This document shows, one piece after another, positions 29,735-36,800 of a stretch of DNA of 36,800 nucleotides. Origin of the DNA: Pseudomonadota bacterium (GTDB lineage Bacteria; Pseudomonadota; Gammaproteobacteria; Burkholderiales; Burkholderiaceae_C); contig JAKBBK010000020.1 of the NCBI GenBank assembly GCA_021808525.1, positions 1 to 36,800 on the forward strand, in the 5' to 3' direction. Both the position numbers and the translations under genes were made by a program. A model generated the notes under the pieces. It did no database searches and was not told the origin of the DNA. It worked only from the letters and a program-made list of their open reading frames with translations. The first letter of the stretch is position 1. Every line of letters starts with the position of its first letter.

Positions 29735-31588
29735 TCAGGCCACCACGCGCAGCGGGGCTTCCAGCCCCGGCGGCTCGGCGCCCTCGCGCTGCTGCTGCAA
29801 CTCCCACATGCGCGCATACAGGCCGCCGGCGGCGAGCAGCTCGGCGTGGGTGCCACGCTCCTGGATGCGCCCGTCGGCCAGCACCAGGATCTGGTGCGCG
29901 TCGACCACGGTGGACAGGCGGTGGGCGATGATCAGGGTGCTACGGTCGCGCGCGGCGTCGCGGATCTCGGCCTGGATGGCGCGCTCGTTGGCCGAGTCCA
30001 GCTGCGAGGTCGCCTCGTCGAACATCAGCACCGGCGGGTTTTTCAGCAGGGCGCGCGCGATGGCCACGCGCTGCTTCTCGCCGCCCGACAGCTTCAGGCC
30101 GCGCTCGCCCACCTGGGTCTCGTAGCCGTGGGGCTGGCGCAGGATGAAGTCGTGGATCTGCGCCGCGCGGGCCACGCGCTCCACCTCGTCCCGCGCGGCA
30201 CCCGGCCTGCCGTAGGCGATGTTGTAGGCGATGGTGTCGTTGAACAGCACCGTGTCCTGGGGCACCAGGCCCAGCGCGGCGCGCAGGCTCGCCTGGGTGA
30301 CGGTGGCGATGTCCTGGCCGTCGATCAGGATCCTGCCCTCCTGCGGGTCGTAGAACCGGAACAGCAGGCGCGACAGGGTGGACTTGCCGGCGCCCGAGGG
30401 CCCCACCACGGCCACGGTCTGTCCGCCGGGAATCTCGAAACTCAGCCCCTTGAGCACCTCGTGGCCGGGGTGGTAGGCGAAGTGCACGTCCTCGAAGCGC
30501 ACCGTGCCCGAGCCCACGCGCAGCTCGGTCGCGCCGGGCGCATCGGCCACCTCGCGGTCCTGGTGCAGGATGGTGAACATGCGCTCCAGGTCGGTCAGCG
30601 CCTGGCGCAGCTCGCGGTAGATCACCCCCAGGAAGTTCAGGGGCGCGTACAACTGGATCATGAAGGCGTTGACCAGCACCAGGTCGCCCAGGCTCATGGT
30701 GCCCGCGACCACGCCGACGGTGGCGCGCCACACCAGCAGCGTGACCGCGGCGGCGATGATGATGCTCTGGCCCAGGTTGAGCACCGATAGGGAGTTCTGC
30801 GACAGCACGGCGGCGTGCATCCAGCGCTTGAGGTTGGCGTCGTAGCGCTGGGCCTCCCAGGCCTCGTTGCCGAAGATCTTGACCGTCTCGTAGTTCAGCA
30901 GGCCGTCCACCGCGCGCTGGTTGGCGCGCGAGTCCTGCTCGTTCATGGTGCGCCGCAGCCCGGTGCGCCATTCGGTGACCACGATGGTGAAACTGATGTA
31001 GAGCACCAGGGCCCCGAGGGCCACGGCGGCGAACCACCAGTCGTAGCGCACGACCAGGATGCCGATGACCAGGCCCATTTCCACCAGCGTGGGCAGGATG
31101 CTGTAGAGGGTGAACGAGACCAGGCTGGAGATCGCGCGGGTTCCGCGCTCGATGTCCCGCGACATGCCGCCGGTCTGGCGCTGCAGGTGATAGCGCAGCG
31201 ACAGGGAGAACAGATGGTCGAAGACCTGCAGCGCGACGCGCCGCACCGCGCCCTGGGTGACCCTGGAGAACACCACCTCGCGCAGCTCGGTGAACAGCGA
31301 CACGCCCACCCGCAGCGCCCCGTAGGCCAGCAGCAGCGCGACCGGCACCACCAGCACGGCGCGCGGATCCCCGGGCCGCAGCTGCAGGTCGTCGACGATG
31401 TGCTTGAGCACGATGGGCACGCCCACGTTGGCCAGCTTGGCCGCCACCAGCATGACCAGTGCCAGCACCACGCGGGCGCGGTAGTGCCACAGGTAGGGCG
31501 CGAGCTGGCGCAGCGCCGCCCAGCGCGCGCCGGGCAGCGGCGCGGCGACGCCTTCGGGCGCCGGGGAGGAGCGGGAATGGTCTCTCAT
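29735..31588 (-). CDS. Atm1/HMT1-type ABC exporter (fused permease-ATPase)
   Basis: A 617-residue half-transporter with an N-terminal six-helix membrane domain (about 30-310) and a C-terminal ATPase. The 'GLLNYETVKIFGNEAWEAQRYD' segment is characteristic of Atm1-like exporters, which move glutathione-linked sulfur or metal conjugates in mitochondria and in Novosphingobium. The ATPase shows Walker A GPSGAGKST, the Q-loop VPQDTVLFNDT, signature LSGGEKQR, Walker B VLMFDEATSQLD and H-loop IAHRLSTV. It should act as a homodimer. The start ATG at 31588 lacks a clear Shine-Dalgarno sequence. It is divergent from the thioesterase gene. The substrate cannot be told from sequence. Confidence 0.9.
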   Translation of the reverse strand: MRDHSRSSPAPEGVAAPLPGARWAALRQLAPYLWHYRARVVLALVMLVAAKLANVGVPIVLKHIVDDLQLRPGDPRAVLVVPVALLLAYGALRVGVSLFTELREVVFSRVTQGAVRRVALQVFDHLFSLSLRYHLQRQTGGMSRDIERGTRAISSLVSFTLYSILPTLVEMGLVIGILVVRYDWWFAAVALGALVLYISFTIVVTEWRTGLRRTMNEQDSRANQRAVDGLLNYETVKIFGNEAWEAQRYDANLKRWMHAAVLSQNSLSVLNLGQSIIIAAAVTLLVWRATVGVVAGTMSLGDLVLVNAFMIQLYAPLNFLGVIYRELRQALTDLERMFTILHQDREVADAPGATELRVGSGTVRFEDVHFAYHPGHEVLKGLSFEIPGGQTVAVVGPSGAGKSTLSRLLFRFYDPQEGRILIDGQDIATVTQASLRAALGLVPQDTVLFNDTIAYNIAYGRPGAARDEVERVARAAQIHDFILRQPHGYETQVGERGLKLSGGEKQRVAIARALLKNPPVLMFDEATSQLDSANERAIQAEIRDAARDRSTLIIAHRLSTVVDAHQILVLADGRIQERGTHAELLAAGGLYARMWELQQQREGAEPPGLEAPLRVVA

Positions 31589-31604
31589 GCGGAATGTCGG
31601 ACTT

Positions 31605-31618
31605 GCGCCAATTGGTGC
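31605..31618. promoter_or_regulatory. Palindrome in the divergent ABC exporter / thioesterase region
   Basis: GCGCCAATTGGTGC is a 14-base palindrome with a single mismatched pair around a perfect CCAATTGG core. It sits 17 bases upstream of the exporter start, next to a minus-strand AATAAT (31624-31619) that could be a -10 hexamer. A candidate operator; no regulator gene is adjacent. Confidence 0.35.
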
Positions 31619-31703
31619 ATTATTCGAGCTTGCCCTGTTTCATGCAGGGGCGTTCGCGTTTCCAGGCTGGTTCCATCCAGTCTTCCACTCCAGCGGGGAT
31701 CCG

Positions 31704-32090
31704 ATGCAAAGCCTTCCCACCCAACCCGAGCCGATCCTGCGCATCCAGCCGATGCCCTCCGACGTGAACATGCACGGGGACATCTTCGGCGGCTGGATCA
31801 TGGCCCAGGTCGACATCGCCGGGGGCGTGGTCGCCGCCCGGCGCGCGAAGGGCCGCGTGGCCACCGTGGCGGTCAACGAATTCGTGTTCAAGCACCCGGT
31901 GCTGGTGGGAGACCTGCTGTCGCTGTACGCCAGGGTGGTGCGCGTGGGCCGCACCTCCATCACCGTGGCCGTCGAGGTGTATGCCGAGCGCGGCATTCCC
32001 GACACCCAGGTGTTCCGGGTCACCGAGGCCACGCTGACCTATGTGTGCGTGGGCGAGGACCGCAGGCCCCGCCCGGTGCCGGCGGAATAG
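31704..32090 (+). CDS. YciA-type acyl-CoA thioesterase
   Basis: A 128-residue single hotdog-fold thioesterase. The motif DVNMHGDIFGGWIMAQVDIAGG contains the conserved Asn and Asp of the YciA/acyl-CoA hydrolase family; further matches are VNEFVFKHPVLVGDLLSLYARV and the C-terminal TEATLTYVCVGEDRRPRPV. It hydrolyses acyl-CoAs to free acids and CoA in the cytoplasm. I start at the ATG at 31704 (GGGGAT just upstream); an in-frame ATG at 31587 would add 39 unrelated residues. A strong bidirectional terminator follows. Confidence 0.9.
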   Translation: MQSLPTQPEPILRIQPMPSDVNMHGDIFGGWIMAQVDIAGGVVAARRAKGRVATVAVNEFVFKHPVLVGDLLSLYARVVRVGRTSITVAVEVYAERGIPDTQVFRVTEATLTYVCVGEDRRPRPVPAE

Positions 32091-32153
32091 GCGCCCCGCC
32101 AACCCGGGCGCCGGGGCCCGGAGCAGCGCTGGCAGGCCGGCGCGGGCCCGCCA

Positions 32154-32185
32154 GCGAAAACGCCGCCCCGAGGCGGCGTTTTCGC
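32154..32185. terminator. Bidirectional intrinsic terminator
   Basis: A perfect 14-bp stem (32154-32167 with 32172-32185) with loop CCGA. The arms are GCGAAAACGCCGCC and its complement, giving a TTTT run at the end of the stem on both strands. It lies between the convergent thioesterase gene (ends 32090) and rplY (ends 32205), and should stop transcription from both sides. Confidence 0.85.
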
Positions 32186-32204
32186 GGCTTGCCCGGCCCG
32201 TGCT

Positions 32205-32822
32205 TCAGGACGCGGCGGGCGCGGCGGCGTCGCCCGCGGGCGCGGCTTCCTCGGCGGACTCACCACCCTTGCTCAGCACGGCGGCGATCACCGGGTTCTC
32301 GGCGCCGTGGGTGACCACGGACAGGCCGGCCGGCAGCTTCAGGTCGCTGGCGTGCAGGGAATGGCCCTTGCTCAGGCCGCTGAGGTCCACCTCGATGAAC
32401 TCGGGCAGGTCGCCCGGCAGGCAGGACACCTCGAGTTCGCTGATCACGTGGGTGATCATCGCGCCCTCGAGCTTGACCGCGGGGGATTCCTCGGCGCCCT
32501 TGAAGTGCAGCGGAACCTTCATCGAGATCTTGCGATCCGCGGCCACGCGCATGAAGTCGACGTGCAGCACCAGCGGACGGAAGGGGTGCGCCTGGTAGGC
32601 CTTGAGCAGCACCTTGGTCTGCTGATCGCCCACCGTCAGGTCGAGGATCGACGAGTGGAACTGTTCCTTCTTGAGCGCGTGATACAGCGCGTTGTGATCG
32701 AGCTCGATCAGCTGCGGCTTCTGCTCACCGCCATAGACGATGCCGGGAACCTTGCCGGCGTTGCGCATGCGGCGGCTCGCACCGGTACCTTGCGCCTGAC
32801 GTTCAAATGCGACGACTTTCAT
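32205..32822 (-). CDS. rplY: 50S ribosomal protein L25 (Ctc/TL5 form)
   Basis: A 205-residue long-form L25 that binds 5S rRNA. The N-terminal L25 domain (about 1-95: [35 protein letters not shown]) is followed by the Ctc/TL5 C-terminal beta domain (about 100-185) and an acidic Ala-rich tail. The ATG at 32822 has a CGGAG ribosome binding site. It lies 108 bases downstream of prs, the usual order in proteobacteria; the gap holds a hairpin (32899-32920) but no clear terminator. pth, often next in order, is absent here. Confidence 0.96.
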   Translation of the reverse strand: MKVVAFERQAQGTGASRRMRNAGKVPGIVYGGEQKPQLIELDHNALYHALKKEQFHSSILDLTVGDQQTKVLLKAYQAHPFRPLVLHVDFMRVAADRKISMKVPLHFKGAEESPAVKLEGAMITHVISELEVSCLPGDLPEFIEVDLSGLSKGHSLHASDLKLPAGLSVVTHGAENPVIAAVLSKGGESAEEAAPAGDAAAPAAS

Positions 32823-32898
32823 GTCGACTCCGAGAAATGAGGTCCGAGGGACCCCGGGATGAAGGCACCCCGCTCGCGACCAGCGCGGCGCCCGGGAC

Positions 32899-32920
32899 GC
32901 CGCGACCCGAGGGCCGCGGC
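32899..32920. repeat. Hairpin in the prs-rplY gap
   Basis: GCCGCG (32899-32904) pairs with CGCGGC (32915-32920), and inside it CCC pairs with GGG after one mismatch, giving a stable GC-rich stem-loop shortly after the prs stop. No T-run follows on the minus strand. It may attenuate read-through from prs to rplY or stabilise the prs message. Confidence 0.4.
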
Positions 32921-32930
32921 GCGGAAAGCT

Positions 32931-33902
32931 TCAGAACAGGGTTTCCTGCTCGTTGAACAACTGCAGCACCGAGCCGCCCTGGGCGATGCGCATCATGGTC
33001 TGCGCGATCAGCTGGGCGGCCGAGAGCTGGCGCACCTTGGGGCTGCCCAGCGCGGCCTCGCGCAGCGGGATGGTGTTGGTCACCACCACTTCGTCGAGGT
33101 CGCTGGCGTTGATGCGCTCGATCGCCGGGCCCGAGAACACGGGGTGGGTGCAATAGGCGACCACCCGCCGGGCGCCGCGCTCCTTGAGCACCTCGGCCGC
33201 CTTGGTCAGGGTGCCGGCGGTATCCACCATGTCGTCCATGATGATGCAATTGCGCCCGTCGATTTCGCCGATCACGTTCATCACTTCCGACACGTTCGGC
33301 TTGGGGCGGCGCTTGTCGATGATGGCCAGGTCGCAGTCCATCAGCTTGGCCAGTGCGCGCGCGCGCACCACGCCGCCGATGTCGGGCGAGACGACGATCA
33401 GGTCCTTGTAGTTCTTCGCACGCAGGTCGCCCAGCAGGATGGGCGAGGCGTAGATGTTGTCCACCGGGATGTCGAAGAAACCCTGGATCTGGTCGGCGTG
33501 CAGGTCCATCGTGACCACGCGCGCGATGCCCACGGCCTGCAGCATGTTGGCCACCACCTTGGCGGTGATGGGCACGCGCGACGAGCGGGGCCGGCGATCC
33601 TGGCGGGCGTAGCCGAAATAGGGAATGACGGCGGTGATGCGCTCGGCCGAGGCGCGCTTGAGCGCGTCGGCCATCACCAGCAGTTCCATCAGGCTGTCGT
33701 TGGTGGGCGCGCAGGTGGACTGCAGGATGAACACTTCCCGCGCCCGCACGTTTTGCTGGATCTCGACCGTCACCTCGCCGTCGGAAAAACGCCCGACGTA
33801 GGCATGCCCGAGGCCGATGCCCAGTTGTTCCACCACCTGTTGGGCCAGCGCCGGGTTGGCGTTGCCGGTGAAAACGACGAAATCGGCCGCGTGGGAGGTC
33901 AT
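32931..33902 (-). CDS. prs: Ribose-phosphate pyrophosphokinase (PRPP synthase)
   Basis: A 323-residue class I PRPP synthase that makes phosphoribosyl pyrophosphate from ribose 5-phosphate and ATP for nucleotide, His, Trp and NAD synthesis. Marks are [15 protein letters not shown], the ATP loop [33 protein letters not shown], the catalytic flexible loop KRRPKPN, and the PRPP-binding loop [13 protein letters not shown]. The ATG at 33902 fits the family N-terminus. It lies about 107 bases downstream of tRNA-Gln and may be co-transcribed with it. Confidence 0.98.
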   Translation of the reverse strand: MTSHAADFVVFTGNANPALAQQVVEQLGIGLGHAYVGRFSDGEVTVEIQQNVRAREVFILQSTCAPTNDSLMELLVMADALKRASAERITAVIPYFGYARQDRRPRSSRVPITAKVVANMLQAVGIARVVTMDLHADQIQGFFDIPVDNIYASPILLGDLRAKNYKDLIVVSPDIGGVVRARALAKLMDCDLAIIDKRRPKPNVSEVMNVIGEIDGRNCIIMDDMVDTAGTLTKAAEVLKERGARRVVAYCTHPVFSGPAIERINASDLDEVVVTNTIPLREAALGSPKVRQLSAAQLIAQTMMRIAQGGSVLQLFNEQETLF

Positions 33903-33962
33903 GATGGCACTGCGCTAGCGCTGCGGGGTTGTCGAGGCCGCCGGCAGCTGCCGCGCAGCGAA

Positions 33963-33983
33963 CAGCGGCAGCGCATGCCGCTG
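33963..33983. repeat. Hairpin between tRNA-Gln and prs
   Basis: CAGCGGCA and TGCCGCTG flank the 5-base loop GCGCA, an exact 8-bp stem, 23 bases past the tRNA 3' end. There is no T-run. It may separate the tRNA from the prs message by processing or partial termination. Confidence 0.4.
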
Positions 33984-34008
33984 CAAGGCGGGCAGGCCCT
34001 CAAGGGGG

Positions 34009-34082
34009 CTGGGGAGGAAGGATTCGAACCCTCGAATGCCGGAATCAAAATCCGGTGCCTTAACCAACTTGGCGACTCCCCA
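34009..34082 (-). tRNA. tRNA-Gln (anticodon TTG)
   Basis: A 74-nucleotide cloverleaf on the minus strand: acceptor TGGGGAG with CTCCCCA, D-arm region CGCCAAGTTGGTTAAGGC, anticodon stem CCGGA/TCCGG with loop TTTTGAT (anticodon TTG), T-arm GAGGGTTCGAATCCTTC, discriminator G. The next encoded bases are CCC, so the 3' CCA is not encoded and must be added by the CCA enzyme. Closely resembles proteobacterial tRNA-Gln. It lies between ispE and prs, the usual Burkholderiales position. Confidence 0.96.
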
Positions 34083-34097
34083 ACATCTCGACCCGGC

Positions 34098-34113
34098 CCG
34101 GGACGAATCCCGG
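34098..34113. repeat. Hairpin with TTCG loop ahead of tRNA-Gln
   Basis: On the minus strand CCGGGA and TCCCGG flank TTCG, a 6-bp stem with a UUCG loop, 15 bases upstream of the tRNA 5' end. It would lie in the tRNA precursor leader, where RNase P cuts. The rest of the 176-base ispE-tRNA gap shows only the -10 candidate listed separately. Confidence 0.4.
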
Positions 34114-34178
34114 ACCCTCGAGGCTTGCCAGACTGCGCCGCGGGCTCTTGACCCGCACCACAACCGGCAAGCTCGAAC

Positions 34179-34184
34179 ATTCTA
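34179..34184 (-). promoter_or_regulatory. Candidate -10 element for tRNA-Gln / prs
   Basis: On the minus strand TAGAAT (5 of 6 to TATAAT), followed by a plausible start region about 90 bases ahead of the tRNA. No clear -35 hexamer at 16-18 bases. It is the best promoter signal in the gap after ispE and would serve the tRNA, prs and possibly rplY. Confidence 0.4.
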
Positions 34185-34258
34185 CGCAATCCCGCGTCCG
34201 AAACGACACTGGCGCGGCAGCAGCGTGGCTGTCCTGCAAAGCACTCGTTGCGAAGCTC

Positions 34259-35218
34259 TCAATCCGACACCCAGTCGCGCAGCGGATGCTCCCGCAGGCT
34301 TCGGCACATGCGCACCGACCAGCCGGCTGGAACCTCCCCCGCGAAACCCTCGGGGCCGCCCGCGCCCGGCCCGGACATCGGCACGAACATCGCCGAACCC
34401 GAACCGCTCATGCGCACGGCTTCGCCGCCATCGACACCGCCTTGCCGCGCCAGCCAGTCTTGCAGGCCGCGCAGGCTCGGCAGCAACTCCATCGCGGCGG
34501 GCTGCAGGTCGTTGGCCCCGAAACCCAGCAGACCGCGCATGGTTCGCGCATCGGTCGCCGGGCTTTGCGGCTCGCTTTGCGGCTCGCTTCCCCGAAGCCC
34601 CGTTTTGAGGTGCTCGCAAAAGCCCTCCATTGTGCAGGCCGCCGTGTCCCTTGTCAATAATGGGTGCGAGAACACCCGAGCCGTGGAAAGGCCCTCGCCC
34701 GGCCATGCGACCAGCATGTTCCAGCTCGGCAGGCGCAGGGGGCGCAACTGCTCGCCCACGCCCTGGGCGAAGGCGTCGCTGCCGAACACGAACACCGGCA
34801 CGTCGGCGCCCAGGCGCGCGCCCAGCTGCTGCAGCTCGCCACGCCGCAGGCCCAGGCCCCACAAGCGGTTCAGGGCCAGCAGCACGGTGGCGGCGTCCGA
34901 GCTGCCGCCGCCCAGCCCGGCCTGCTCCGGGATGCGCTTGCGCAGGCGCATGTGCACGCCCGGCGCCACGCCCGCGTGCTCGCGCAGCAGGCGGGCCGCT
35001 CGCACGCACAGGTCCTCCTCGGGCAAGCCGGGGCCGCCTTCGCGGGAGATGAACCCGTCCTCGCGCAACTCGAAATCGAGTTCGTCGCACCAGTCGATGA
35101 ACTGGAACACCGTCTGCAGCTCATGCATGCCGTCGGCACGACGGCCCAGCACGTGCAGGAACCAGTTCAGCTTGGCCGGCGCCGGCACGCCGAACAAGGC
35201 GCGCGGCCCCTGGCTCAA
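34259..35218 (-). CDS. ispE: 4-diphosphocytidyl-2-C-methyl-D-erythritol kinase IspE
   Basis: A 319-residue GHMP kinase of the MEP pathway for isoprenoid precursors. The start region PAPAKLNWFLHVLGRRADG, the TVFQFIDWCDEL segment, the ATP loop PEQAGLGGGSSDAATVLLALN and the C-terminal MSGSGSAMFV are diagnostic. The start is most likely a TTG at 35218: it overlaps the lolB stop by 4 bases (TTGA) and has GGGAG six bases ahead; no ATG precedes the conserved PAPAKLN. Length is slightly above the usual 280-300, in part due to loops near residues 215-240. Downstream lies the tRNA-Gln gene. Confidence 0.95.
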   Translation of the reverse strand: MSQGPRALFGVPAPAKLNWFLHVLGRRADGMHELQTVFQFIDWCDELDFELREDGFISREGGPGLPEEDLCVRAARLLREHAGVAPGVHMRLRKRIPEQAGLGGGSSDAATVLLALNRLWGLGLRRGELQQLGARLGADVPVFVFGSDAFAQGVGEQLRPLRLPSWNMLVAWPGEGLSTARVFSHPLLTRDTAACTMEGFCEHLKTGLRGSEPQSEPQSPATDARTMRGLLGFGANDLQPAAMELLPSLRGLQDWLARQGGVDGGEAVRMSGSGSAMFVPMSGPGAGGPEGFAGEVPAGWSVRMCRSLREHPLRDWVSD

Positions 35219-35817
35219 GGCGCGCTCCCGGGCGCCTCGCAGCCCGGCAGGGGCAGGCTGGCGCGGTCGATGACCAGGCTGAGCTGCTCCGAGTCCCCGC
35301 CCAGCTCGCGCGACAGACGCAGCACATGCGGGCGCCCGTCCACGCGCTGCACTCGCACCTGCCAGCCGAGCTGCTCGAAGCCGCCCTGCTCCATGGCGCG
35401 GGATTCCCATTGGGCGGCAGGGCGCCCACGCACCCAGTCCTGCAGCGCGGCGCGCGGCAGGCGCAGGCCCAGCGTGGCCTCGGTCATGTCCTCGAAGGAA
35501 TCGAAGCCGCGCTGCTCGCGCCCATTGCTCACGCTGGCCGAATCGGCGCTCCAGCGGGCGCGCGCCAGCATCTGCCCCAACGGCGAGCCCAGCTCCAGCG
35601 AACCGCTGTCGCCGTCCAGATGCAGCTCGAAGGAGCCGTAGAGGTTGTAGGGATGCGCACCCTGCTCGACCACCGAGATGCGCCCGGAATAGTCCAGGGC
35701 GCAGCCGGCCGGCCGGGGCGCGAGGCGCGGCGGCGCCGCGCAGGCCCCCAGCAGGGCCAGCAAGGCGGCGCCCGCCAGGACGCGCAGCCTGCGCGTGCAC
35801 CAGGCCTGCCGGCTCAA
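35215..35817 (-). CDS. lolB: Outer-membrane lipoprotein receptor LolB
   Basis: A 200-residue lipoprotein that accepts lipoproteins from LolA and inserts them in the outer membrane. With the TTG start at 35817 the protein has a basic n-region (RRLR), a hydrophobic core (VLAGAALLALLGA) and a lipobox ending at Cys26, with Ala-Ala following, which avoids the Asp+2 inner-membrane signal. The mature part has the LolB pattern of a beta-strand pair ('LDYSGRISV', 'GSFELHL'), LGLRLPRAALQDWVRGRP and a late beta region. The TTG overlaps the TPR gene stop by 4 bases, as its own stop does with ispE. The lolB-ispE order is conserved, which supports the call. Confidence 0.88.
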   Translation of the reverse strand: MSRQAWCTRRLRVLAGAALLALLGACAAPPRLAPRPAGCALDYSGRISVVEQGAHPYNLYGSFELHLDGDSGSLELGSPLGQMLARARWSADSASVSNGREQRGFDSFEDMTEATLGLRLPRAALQDWVRGRPAAQWESRAMEQGGFEQLGWQVRVQRVDGRPHVLRLSRELGGDSEQLSLVIDRASLPLPGCEAPGSAP

Positions 35818-36800
35818 AACTTCAGCCCCAGCCGGTGCATGGCGTCGAGCACCCCGTGATCCTGCGGCGCCGCCTTCCAGCAGCCACGCAGCAACTCGGT
35901 GGCACGCTCGCGCTGGCCGCGGCGCCACAGCACCTCGGCCAGGTGGGCCCCGATCTCCGGGTCCTCGCGCCCGGCGTAGGCCTGCTCCAGCAGGCGCTGC
36001 GCGCGCGCCGGGTGGCCGCTGCGGAACTCCACCCAGCCCAGGCTGTCCAGCACGAAGGGATTGCCGGGACTCAGGCGCAGCGCATGTTCGACCAGGCGCC
36101 GGGCCTGGTCCAGATCACGCCCCTGGTCGGCCAGGGAATAGCCCAGGGCATTCAAGGCGGGCTGGTACTCCGGGTGCTGCTTCACGATGCGCCGCAGGCC
36201 CGCCAGCATCTGCGCGGGGCGACCCGCCTGCTGCGCGGCCATCGCGGTCTCGTAGGCGTAGTCCGGATCGTGGCCCCAGACCCCCATCCCGGATCGCAAC
36301 ACGGCGTAGGCCTGCGCGGGTTCGTGCAGGGCGCCCAGCAGTTCCGACAGCGCCAGCAGGCGCCGGCGACGCTGCAGGCTGCCGGCGCGCGGCAGCGCGC
36401 GCACCAGCTCGACCGCCTGCCGCGGCCGCCCCTGCGCGGCAAGCACCTTGGCCTGCTGCAAGACCACCGCGGCGTCGTGCCGAGCGGGCGCGATGCGCTG
36501 CAGCCACTGCTCGGCGCGCGCGTGCGCGCCCTGGTGCAGCGCCACGCTGGACAGCGCCAGGTACACCTGCTCCAGCTCCTCGGGCGGCACCGACAGCGCC
36601 GCGCCCCGCGCCTGCTCGGCAGCTTGCGCCCGCGCCGGGGCCTGTGCACCGGTCGCATTGGCCACACCGGCCCCACTGGCAGCACTGGCAGCACTGGCAG
36701 CACCGGAAGCGCTCGGGGCGACGGCCGAGGCTGCCGGGGCCGGCGCAGGCAGGCTGGGCAGCGCCACGCCGGGCAGGCTCAGCGACAGGAAGCGCGCCAG
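35814..36800 (-). CDS. Tetratricopeptide repeat protein (5' end beyond the window)
   Basis: The C-terminal 328 residues of a TPR protein; the frame stays open to the right edge (residues read LARFLSLSLPG there), so the gene starts outside. An Ala/Ser/Pro-rich linker (encoded in part by a 9-base tandem repeat) is followed by helical TPR-type units; the clearest are the one around PEYQPALNALGYSLADQG, then ARRLVEHALRLSPGNPFVLDSLGWVEF and ARAQRLLEQAYAGREDPEIGAHLAEVLWRRG, with typical W/LGY/A/P spacing. A TPR protein directly upstream of lolB is common in Burkholderiales; a role in envelope biogenesis is a guess. The precise function is unknown. Confidence 0.85.
   Translation of the reverse strand: MARFLSLSLPGVALPSLPAPAPAASAVAPSASGAASAASAASGAGVANATGAQAPARAQAAEQARGAALSVPPEELEQVYLALSSVALHQGAHARAEQWLQRIAPARHDAAVVLQQAKVLAAQGRPRQAVELVRALPRAGSLQRRRRLLALSELLGALHEPAQAYAVLRSGMGVWGHDPDYAYETAMAAQQAGRPAQMLAGLRRIVKQHPEYQPALNALGYSLADQGRDLDQARRLVEHALRLSPGNPFVLDSLGWVEFRSGHPARAQRLLEQAYAGREDPEIGAHLAEVLWRRGQRERATELLRGCWKAAPQDHGVLDAMHRLGLKF
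36674..36709. repeat. 9-base tandem repeat in the TPR gene
   Basis: CACTGGCAG occurs three times without change (36674-36700) and a fourth time as CACCGGAAG. It encodes part of an Ala/Ser-rich linker ahead of the TPR units. As a 9-base unit, changes in copy number would keep the frame. Confidence 0.7.

Noticed and set aside
32091-32153. A small coding gene after the thioesterase
   Set aside because: The open frames here are GC-driven, lack ribosome binding sites and run into the terminator stem.
34083-34258. A possible second tRNA or small RNA between ispE and tRNA-Gln
   Set aside because: The TTCG motif at 34104-34107 looks like a T-loop, but no acceptor or anticodon stem can be drawn around it.

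Overview
This is a GC-rich (about 70% by eye) chromosomal window from a betaproteobacterium, most probably of the order Burkholderiales. Every protein-coding gene is a core or near-core gene. The order from mraZ to coaE is the gammaproteobacterial/betaproteobacterial dcw - lpxC - secA - mutT - yacG - zapD - coaE - pilD - pilC neighbourhood. The Burkholderiales-like marks are a DUF721 (DciA-like) gene divergent from secA, argJ plus a DUF815 ATPase between secA and mutT, a single-chain MurE-MurF fusion (also known in Bordetella and relatives), and the block TPR protein - lolB - ispE - tRNA-Gln - prs - rplY. I cannot fix the genus.

Layout. 1-3388 (+): 3' part of pilC, then pilD, coaE, zapD and yacG (type IV pilus assembly, CoA synthesis, Z-ring crosslinking, gyrase inhibition). 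3428-8877 (-): secA, argJ, a DUF815 AAA ATPase and a MutT-type Nudix gene, converging on yacG. 9023-9490 (+): DUF721/DciA-like gene, divergent from secA and convergent with lpxC. 9510-27902 (-): the division and cell wall cluster mraZ-rsmH-ftsL-ftsI-murEF-mraY-murD-ftsW-murG-murC-ddl-ftsQ-ftsA-ftsZ, followed by lpxC. Nearly every junction from rsmH to ftsQ is a 4-base ATGA/GTGA overlap, so the cluster looks translationally coupled. 28222-31588 (-): Atm1-type ABC exporter, pyrC and the RNase P RNA gene rnpB. 31704-32090 (+): YciA-type acyl-CoA thioesterase. 32205-36800 (-): TPR protein (cut by the right edge), lolB, ispE, tRNA-Gln(TTG), prs and rplY, separated from the thioesterase gene by a bidirectional terminator.

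Together the genes cover lipid II synthesis (MurE/F, MraY, MurD, MurG, MurC, Ddl), septation (FtsL, FtsI, FtsW, FtsQ, FtsA, FtsZ, ZapD), lipid A commitment (LpxC), lipoprotein and protein export (LolB, SecA) and nucleotide, arginine and isoprenoid precursors (PyrC, Prs, ArgJ, IspE).

The best non-coding signals are four AGTG-core repeats at exact 10-base spacing on a sigma70-type promoter ahead of mraZ (a MraZ operator), a CTG-N10-CAG inverted repeat further upstream (LexA-like), an rnpB -10 element that contains the pyrC stop codon, and three tandem hairpins between ftsZ and lpxC. I found no mobile element, CRISPR array, phage gene or defence system. I do not think the window holds an undescribed multi-gene system; its interest lies in gene fusion, coupling and regulation.
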